Positions 18,238 to 22,347 of a DNA stretch of 22,347 nt are shown piece by piece. Position 1 is the stretch's first letter, and the number at the start of each line of letters is the position of its first letter. Below the pieces are notes generated by a model. That model was not told the origin of the DNA, ran no database searches, and saw only the letters and a program-made list of their open reading frames with translations. This DNA comes from DASYML01 sp036399835 (GTDB lineage: Bacteria > Acidobacteriota > Blastocatellia > Pyrinomonadales > Pyrinomonadaceae). Location: contig DASWMI010000133.1 in NCBI GenBank assembly GCA_036399835.1, forward strand, positions 1-22,347. The letters are read 5' to 3'. Position numbers and translations under genes: made by a program.

Positions 18238-19182
18238 CTACGGTTCCGGGCTGTAACGGCGGTCTTCAAAACCTGTCGAGCGTTCGCGTCGCCGGAGGGG
18301 GTCTGGCTGCGTGTATGGGCGGCGCGGGATGATGCCGAGGCGGACGAGAGCTTCGCGGTATTCATAGCGAATCGTTACCTGGGCCGTGGGGCGCGATTCC
18401 AGGTCCAGATTTATCCATGTGACATCGTGTCTCACAGAGCGACCAATGCCAGTCGCCGCGTACTCATCATCCGGCGCAGGGTAGGCTTCCGCTTTGTTAG
18501 AGCTTGCAGCCGAATCGCTGCCGCTGCGTTCACGCGCTGAGGAGCTGGCGGAGTTCGGCGCGCGATCTTTTTGTATACGGCTATCTTCTTCCATAGGCTG
18601 CTGGCGTGGACGCGGGATGAGAGGGATTGGCCTACGTTGCCGCTCGCGGAAGAAGACGGCGGAGATAACCCCCAGGTTCGCCGTCTGGCCCAGTTTCGCG
18701 CCGTAGGAATCGCGCTCGTTGGTAAAGTAAAAGCGGCGTGCGCGCTCCGAACTCATCTGCCAGCCGCTGATGTGAATCGTACCGTAAGGCTCTATCACCC
18801 ACTTGCTGGAATTCCAGGCGGTGTCCCTGCGCGCGTCAATCGTGTTCATGCCGTCAACTGATAGCGCCACGGCCACGCGCACGGGCAGAGGATTCCTGAT
18901 GCGCAATTCATACTCCGCTCCCTCTATCGCCTCTATATAATGCTTGCCCCGCGCATCATACTCTTCGAGCGGCTGGCCGTTGACCAGCACTGTGACTTCA
19001 AACGGCTCGTAGGATACGGGGTCGGGTTCGCCTGCGGTCGGCGTGTTTGGATCGAGGCCGACTTCCACACTGTCGGCTAGAGATTCAAACGTCTTTGCGG
19101 TCCGGCCATGCGAGAAAGCAAACGACCCGGCGACAAACAGGACCAGCCCCAGGCAGGTTAAAGCTAACAAACTCTTTCTCAT
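18238..19182 (-). CDS. Secreted hypothetical protein with disordered spacer
   Basis: 314 residues from the ATG at 19182, preceded by GGAGGAG; a GTG at 19209 overlaps that site. I do not recognise a named family. A signal peptide (MRKSLLALTCLGLVLFVAGS) is followed by a beta-rich N-terminal domain (FEVTVLVNGQPLEEYDARGK; RVAVALSVDGMNTIDARR; WVIEPYGTIHISGWQMSS) up to about 190. A low-complexity Pro/Ser/Arg/Ala-rich spacer (about 195-245) comes next, then a short C-terminal strand region (TWINLDLESRPTAQVTIRYEY). The layout suggests an envelope protein with a folded domain that binds something outside the membrane. No catalytic motif is seen. Confidence 0.7.
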   Translation of the reverse strand: MRKSLLALTCLGLVLFVAGSFAFSHGRTAKTFESLADSVEVGLDPNTPTAGEPDPVSYEPFEVTVLVNGQPLEEYDARGKHYIEAIEGAEYELRIRNPLPVRVAVALSVDGMNTIDARRDTAWNSSKWVIEPYGTIHISGWQMSSERARRFYFTNERDSYGAKLGQTANLGVISAVFFRERQRRPIPLIPRPRQQPMEEDSRIQKDRAPNSASSSARERSGSDSAASSNKAEAYPAPDDEYAATGIGRSVRHDVTWINLDLESRPTAQVTIRYEYREALVRLGIIPRRPYTQPDPLRRRERSTGFEDRRYSPEP

Positions 19183-19323
19183 CTCTCGCTCCTCCTCCGA
19201 AGAAAACACTTATCCCTTCTGTCATGTAAGGAACGAGGGCGTTTGAAGTTTCTTGCGGGAGACTTTAACCAAACGATGTCAGATGCAGGAGCGGCTGAAA
19301 AGTGTCTGAATCTGAAAACGGCT

Positions 19324-19857
19324 TTATTTCCTGACAGCCGTCTCGCCGACAGCCTTGAATCCGTCGCCGGGTTTGAAGACGAGATCGGCCTTTCTGCCTT
19401 CATACTTGAGATGTATGAGATTGACCTGGTCGTCCAGAAGGTCGAAAAAGATGCGATTGCGTATCTGCGCTCCGGCCAATCCCTCAGGCATCTTCGTTTC
19501 GAGATAGAGCCAGACGGCATCCGCCTTCGATTCCATCCCGACCCACGAGAGCGTCTTATCCTGTCCTTCACGGTTCTTGATGTTGACGGCCTCGCGCAGA
19601 TACGCAAAGGTGAGGGCCTGCGCGTCCGGCGTTCTATCGAGCCGCACACGCCGCCTGGCGCGACGGCTGAGGATTGTTTCCAGATCGTGCGCAAAGACCT
19701 GCACGGCAATCTCGACAGACTGCTCGGCGGCGTTATAGTCCATCTGCATCAGGCTCGTGTGAAAAGTATGAGCCGCAGGAGCAGGAGCGGCGGCGGTCAG
19801 GCTCGCCGCGAGCGCGAGCATTAAGCATCCGGCCAAAATCTTTCGCCAAACTCTCAT
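19324..19857 (-). CDS. DUF6702-like exported protein
   Basis: 177 residues. A signal peptide covers about 1-28 (WRKILAGCLMLALAASLTAA). The mature part starts AHTFHTSLMQMDYNAAEQSV and EIAVQVFAHDLE, the pattern I recall for DUF6702 proteins, and ends with NLIHLKYEGRKADLVFKPGD. The LAGC near the start is too close to the N-terminus to be a lipobox. Its ATG overlaps the stop of the M1 peptidase by 4 nt (ATGA, 19854-19857), so translation is coupled and the two proteins probably work together. The molecular function of the family is unknown to me. Confidence 0.7.
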   Translation of the reverse strand: MRVWRKILAGCLMLALAASLTAAAPAPAAHTFHTSLMQMDYNAAEQSVEIAVQVFAHDLETILSRRARRRVRLDRTPDAQALTFAYLREAVNIKNREGQDKTLSWVGMESKADAVWLYLETKMPEGLAGAQIRNRIFFDLLDDQVNLIHLKYEGRKADLVFKPGDGFKAVGETAVRK

Positions 19858-22175
19858 GGCTGCTTTTGTCCCTCCGGCGTGGGCTTGCGCTCTATCTCCT
19901 GCATGGGATTGGGCGTGCGTTGCTCCTTGAAAATCTGGAATCTGGATTTAACAGGGCGGCGCGGGAAGAAGTTGTTCGCCAGGTCCACGTCGGCTGTCTC
20001 AAGATGCGGGTCGAGCGTGATTGACTTAATCTCTTTCTGCGTCACGATTAGCTTGGAGACCCGGCTGTTGTTGAGCCGCCAGATTTCGGCGGGGATGCGC
20101 AGCTCTTCCTTGGTCCCGTCCGCGTACTCAAGCTGGAAGATGACCGGCATCACGAGGCCGCCCAGATTCTTCAGGTCCACCACGTAAAAGTTCATCCCCG
20201 AAGTGAGCAACTGTCTTTCGCGCTCGGTCAGCGTCGCCAGATACTCCTGAAATTCCTTGCTCTCTTTTTCCGTCACCTTAAACTCGTCATAGGTATTGTA
20301 AAAATCTCTGAGCGAGGGAAACTGCTCGACGCGTTTCGGGATGCTGCGATTGCGTTGCTGCGAGAGGGTTTCCGGCTGCCCCGCTTGCTCGCGGCGCGCG
20401 GCCTCCTTCTCCGTCTCAGGGTTGCGCGTATCAAGCGTGTAGAGATGGACCGTCTCAATCGAGATGTCCGTGTGGTCCGTCGTATAAAACCAGCCGCGCC
20501 AGAACCAGTCCAGGTCAATGCCCGAAGCATCCTCCATCGTGCGAAAGAAATCGGCTGGCATCGGGCGTTTGAACTTCCAGCGCCGCGCGTATTCCTTGAA
20601 GGCATGATCGAAAAGCTCTCGGCCCAAAACGGTCTCGCGCAGGATGTTGAGCGCGGTGGCGGGCTTGCCGTAAGCGTTGTTGCCGAATTGAAGCAGGGAT
20701 TCCGAGTTTGACATGACGGGGACCTGCGCCTCCGAAGACATGTATTCCGTGATGTTCTTCGGCTCGCCGCGACGCGAAGGATAGTTGGTCTCCCATTCCT
20801 GCTCGGAGAGATATTGCAGAAAGCTGTTCAGCCCCTCGTCCATCCAGGTCCACTGCCGCTCGTCCGAATTGACAATCATGGGGAAATAGTTATGCCCGAC
20901 CTCGTGTATCACGACCGAGATAAGTCCATACTTCGTCCCCGCCGAATACGTCCCGTCAGGCTCCGGGCGCGGCCCGTTAAAGCAGATCATAGGGTACTCC
21001 ATCCCGCCGACTGGTCCATTGACGGAGATGGCGACCGGGTAGGGATAGGTAAAGGTGTAACGCGAGTAGACGTTCAGCGTATGCATGATGGCGTGCGTCG
21101 AATATTGTCCCCAGAGAGGGTTTCCCTCCTTCGGATAAAAAGACATAGCCATCACGCGGTTGCCGCCCACGTCGTGGAGCTGCGCATCCCAGATAAATTT
21201 TCTCGAAGAAGCGAAGGCGAAATCGCGTACATCCTTCGCGGCGAAGACCCAGGTCTTTTTGCCCTTCGGCTTACTCGCTTCATTCGCCTTCGCTTCTTCC
21301 TGCGTCACAATCAGCACAGGCTGCCGGGCAGTCTTCGCCTGTTCCAGCCGCTCGCGCTGCGTTCTGGTCAGCACCTGCTCAGGATTTTGCAACACCCCCG
21401 TAGAGGCAACGATGTGGTCATCGGGCGCCGTGATGCGCACAGTGTAGTTGCCGAACTCAAGCGTAAATTCGCCCGCGCCGAGAAACTGCTTGTGCTGCCA
21501 GCCTGACACGTCGTTGTAAGCGGCCATGCGCGGAAACCACTGCGCGATCTCGTATAGATAGTTGCCGTCCTGCGGAAAATATTCGTAGCCGGAGCGCCCC
21601 CCGAGCTTGCGCTGGTCCGTGATGTTGTAGTTCCAGTCAACAGAAAAGATAACCTGCTGGCCGGGCGCGAGCGGCTCTCTGAGGTCTATGCGCATCATCG
21701 TCTTGACGACCGTGAAGGGGAGCGGAGCGCCCTTCGCATCCCTCACCGCAGTGATCTTGTGCCCGCCGTCGAAATCGCGCTTGACCAGATTCTCGACCGC
21801 CTGAAAAGGGATGCGCTCAAAGCTCGGCGCGGTCTGTGTCTTGTAGGTATCGGAATCTTTAGCGAAGATGTTCTGGTCCAGTTGAAGCCAGAGATAGTTG
21901 AGCGTATCGGGCGACTGGTTGTAATAAGTGATGCTCTCTTTGCCGATGATGCGCTGGCTGGTGTCGTCAAGCTCCACGTCAATCGCATAGTCTGCGCGCT
22001 GCTGCCAGTATCTGTGCCCGGGCGCGCCCGATGCCGTGCGATACTCGTTCGGCGTCGGGAGTATCTCTTCCAACTGCCTGAACTTGTCGCTCGCATCCGT
22101 TTTTGACTGAGCGAGAATCGCGCCCGCAGAGAGCGCGAGGAGTGACAAAAGAGCCAGATAACGTTTGAGAGACAA
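19854..22175 (-). CDS. M1 family zinc aminopeptidase, exported
   Basis: 773 residues. A signal peptide (LALLSLLALSAGAILAQ) is followed by the N-terminal beta domain (about 60-260; YAIDVELDDTSQRIIGKES). The catalytic domain has GGMEYP (390-395), equivalent to the GAMEN substrate motif, and HEVGH (424-428) with E447 in WMDEGLNSF, giving exact HEXXH-X18-E spacing. These bind zinc and the substrate N-terminus. The C-terminal helical region follows, with a DWFWRGWFYTTDHTD segment and a charged tail (RTPNPMQEIERKPTPEGQKQ). The family removes N-terminal residues from peptides; the signal peptide places it in the periplasm. The start is TTG at 22175, with AGGAAAGGAAG about 10 nt upstream. The DUF6702-like gene overlaps its stop. 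Confidence 0.92.
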   Translation of the reverse strand: MSLKRYLALLSLLALSAGAILAQSKTDASDKFRQLEEILPTPNEYRTASGAPGHRYWQQRADYAIDVELDDTSQRIIGKESITYYNQSPDTLNYLWLQLDQNIFAKDSDTYKTQTAPSFERIPFQAVENLVKRDFDGGHKITAVRDAKGAPLPFTVVKTMMRIDLREPLAPGQQVIFSVDWNYNITDQRKLGGRSGYEYFPQDGNYLYEIAQWFPRMAAYNDVSGWQHKQFLGAGEFTLEFGNYTVRITAPDDHIVASTGVLQNPEQVLTRTQRERLEQAKTARQPVLIVTQEEAKANEASKPKGKKTWVFAAKDVRDFAFASSRKFIWDAQLHDVGGNRVMAMSFYPKEGNPLWGQYSTHAIMHTLNVYSRYTFTYPYPVAISVNGPVGGMEYPMICFNGPRPEPDGTYSAGTKYGLISVVIHEVGHNYFPMIVNSDERQWTWMDEGLNSFLQYLSEQEWETNYPSRRGEPKNITEYMSSEAQVPVMSNSESLLQFGNNAYGKPATALNILRETVLGRELFDHAFKEYARRWKFKRPMPADFFRTMEDASGIDLDWFWRGWFYTTDHTDISIETVHLYTLDTRNPETEKEAARREQAGQPETLSQQRNRSIPKRVEQFPSLRDFYNTYDEFKVTEKESKEFQEYLATLTERERQLLTSGMNFYVVDLKNLGGLVMPVIFQLEYADGTKEELRIPAEIWRLNNSRVSKLIVTQKEIKSITLDPHLETADVDLANNFFPRRPVKSRFQIFKEQRTPNPMQEIERKPTPEGQKQP

Positions 22176-22285
22176 AGCCGGAATCTTCCTTTCCTGAAAG
22201 GCGTTTGAGCGCGAGCGACACCTGTTATTCGTTCAAGCTCGCCCGGTTGTTTCAACGAGCGCGAGGGATAAAGGTCTGACCGCTC

Positions 22286-22308
22286 GCTTACGGAGACGCA
22301 CCGTAAGC
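22286..22308. other. 8-bp hairpin upstream of M1 gene
   Basis: GCTTACGG (22286-22293) pairs perfectly with CCGTAAGC (22301-22308) around a 7-nt loop. No T run follows on the plus strand. Its role is unknown: the end of a gene outside the window, or a leader structure. Confidence 0.4.
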
Positions 22309-22330
22309 CTTTAACATGCGGGAAACTTTG

Positions 22331-22347
22331 AGCATCTGAGAGATGCT
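22331..22347. other. Inverted repeat at window edge
   Basis: AGCATCT (22331-22337) and AGATGCT (22341-22347) are exact complements with a 3-nt spacer. The window ends there, so a longer element cannot be judged. Confidence 0.4.

Larger units (their letters stand above)
6094..21881. repeat. Dispersed iterated palindrome CTGGWCCAG, 11 copies
   Basis: Exact copies start at 6094, 9514, 10170, 11254, 12318, 15152, 15290, 16773, 16884, 17436 and 21873. Nine lie in seven coding genes and two in intergenic gaps. Eight of the coding copies are in frame as Leu-Val-Gln or Leu-Asp-Gln; the one at 11254 is in another frame. Base composition alone predicts well under one copy. Many further sites carry one mismatch at an end (TTGGTCCAG, ATGGTCCAG, GCGGTCCAG). 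Confidence 0.75.

Noticed and set aside
19825..19836. Lipobox (LAGC) in the DUF6702-like protein
   Set aside because: The Cys is at about residue 11 with no hydrophobic stretch before it, so it is part of an ordinary signal peptide.

Overview
The window is about 22.3 kb of moderately GC-rich bacterial DNA (high-50s % GC by eye) and looks like chromosome rather than plasmid or phage. A von Willebrand factor A protein of the kind common in Acidobacteriota, many secreted hydrolases, a hybrid histidine kinase and SpoIIE-type signalling suggest Acidobacteriota, possibly class Blastocatellia. That placement is inference from gene content; no rRNA gene is present.

Layout. 1-815 (-): 5' part of an AI-2E family transporter, running off the left edge. 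856-956: a 45-nt near-perfect hairpin and the region upstream of a tRNA. 957-1632 (+): a tRNA-Arg(UCU) gene split in its anticodon by a group I intron (991-1593) that encodes a PD-(D/E)XK homing endonuclease. 1745-4762 (-): a secreted M14-type zinc carboxypeptidase. 4928-5002 (+): tRNA-His with its terminator, then an 88-residue hypothetical protein. 5419-6408 (-): the VWA protein. 6660-8402 (+): three unrecognised genes, two of them membrane proteins. 8535-9362 (-): an AlkZ-related winged-helix protein whose 3' end runs into heptanucleotide repeats.

9723-13669 is a signalling block: a hybrid histidine kinase (+) converges on a single-domain response regulator (-), which lies downstream of a GAF-SpoIIE phosphatase (-). 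13898-15469 (-): a secreted glycine-zipper protein with a strong terminator. 16058-16492 (+): an OsmC-family protein. 16683-18170 (+): a periplasmic lytic transglycosylase that converges, through a shared GACTC-rich hairpin, on a secreted hypothetical protein (18238-19182, -). 19324-22175 (-): an M1 aminopeptidase translationally coupled to a DUF6702-like protein.

Taken together the genes serve envelope and periplasmic work (peptidases, transglycosylase, VWA and glycine-zipper proteins) and environmental signalling. The most notable items are the intron-split tRNA-Arg with its endonuclease, the strong over-representation of the palindrome CTGGWCCAG across genes and gaps, and short 7- and 8-nt tandem repeats in two intergenic regions. 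I found no clear defence island, CRISPR array, transposase or prophage.
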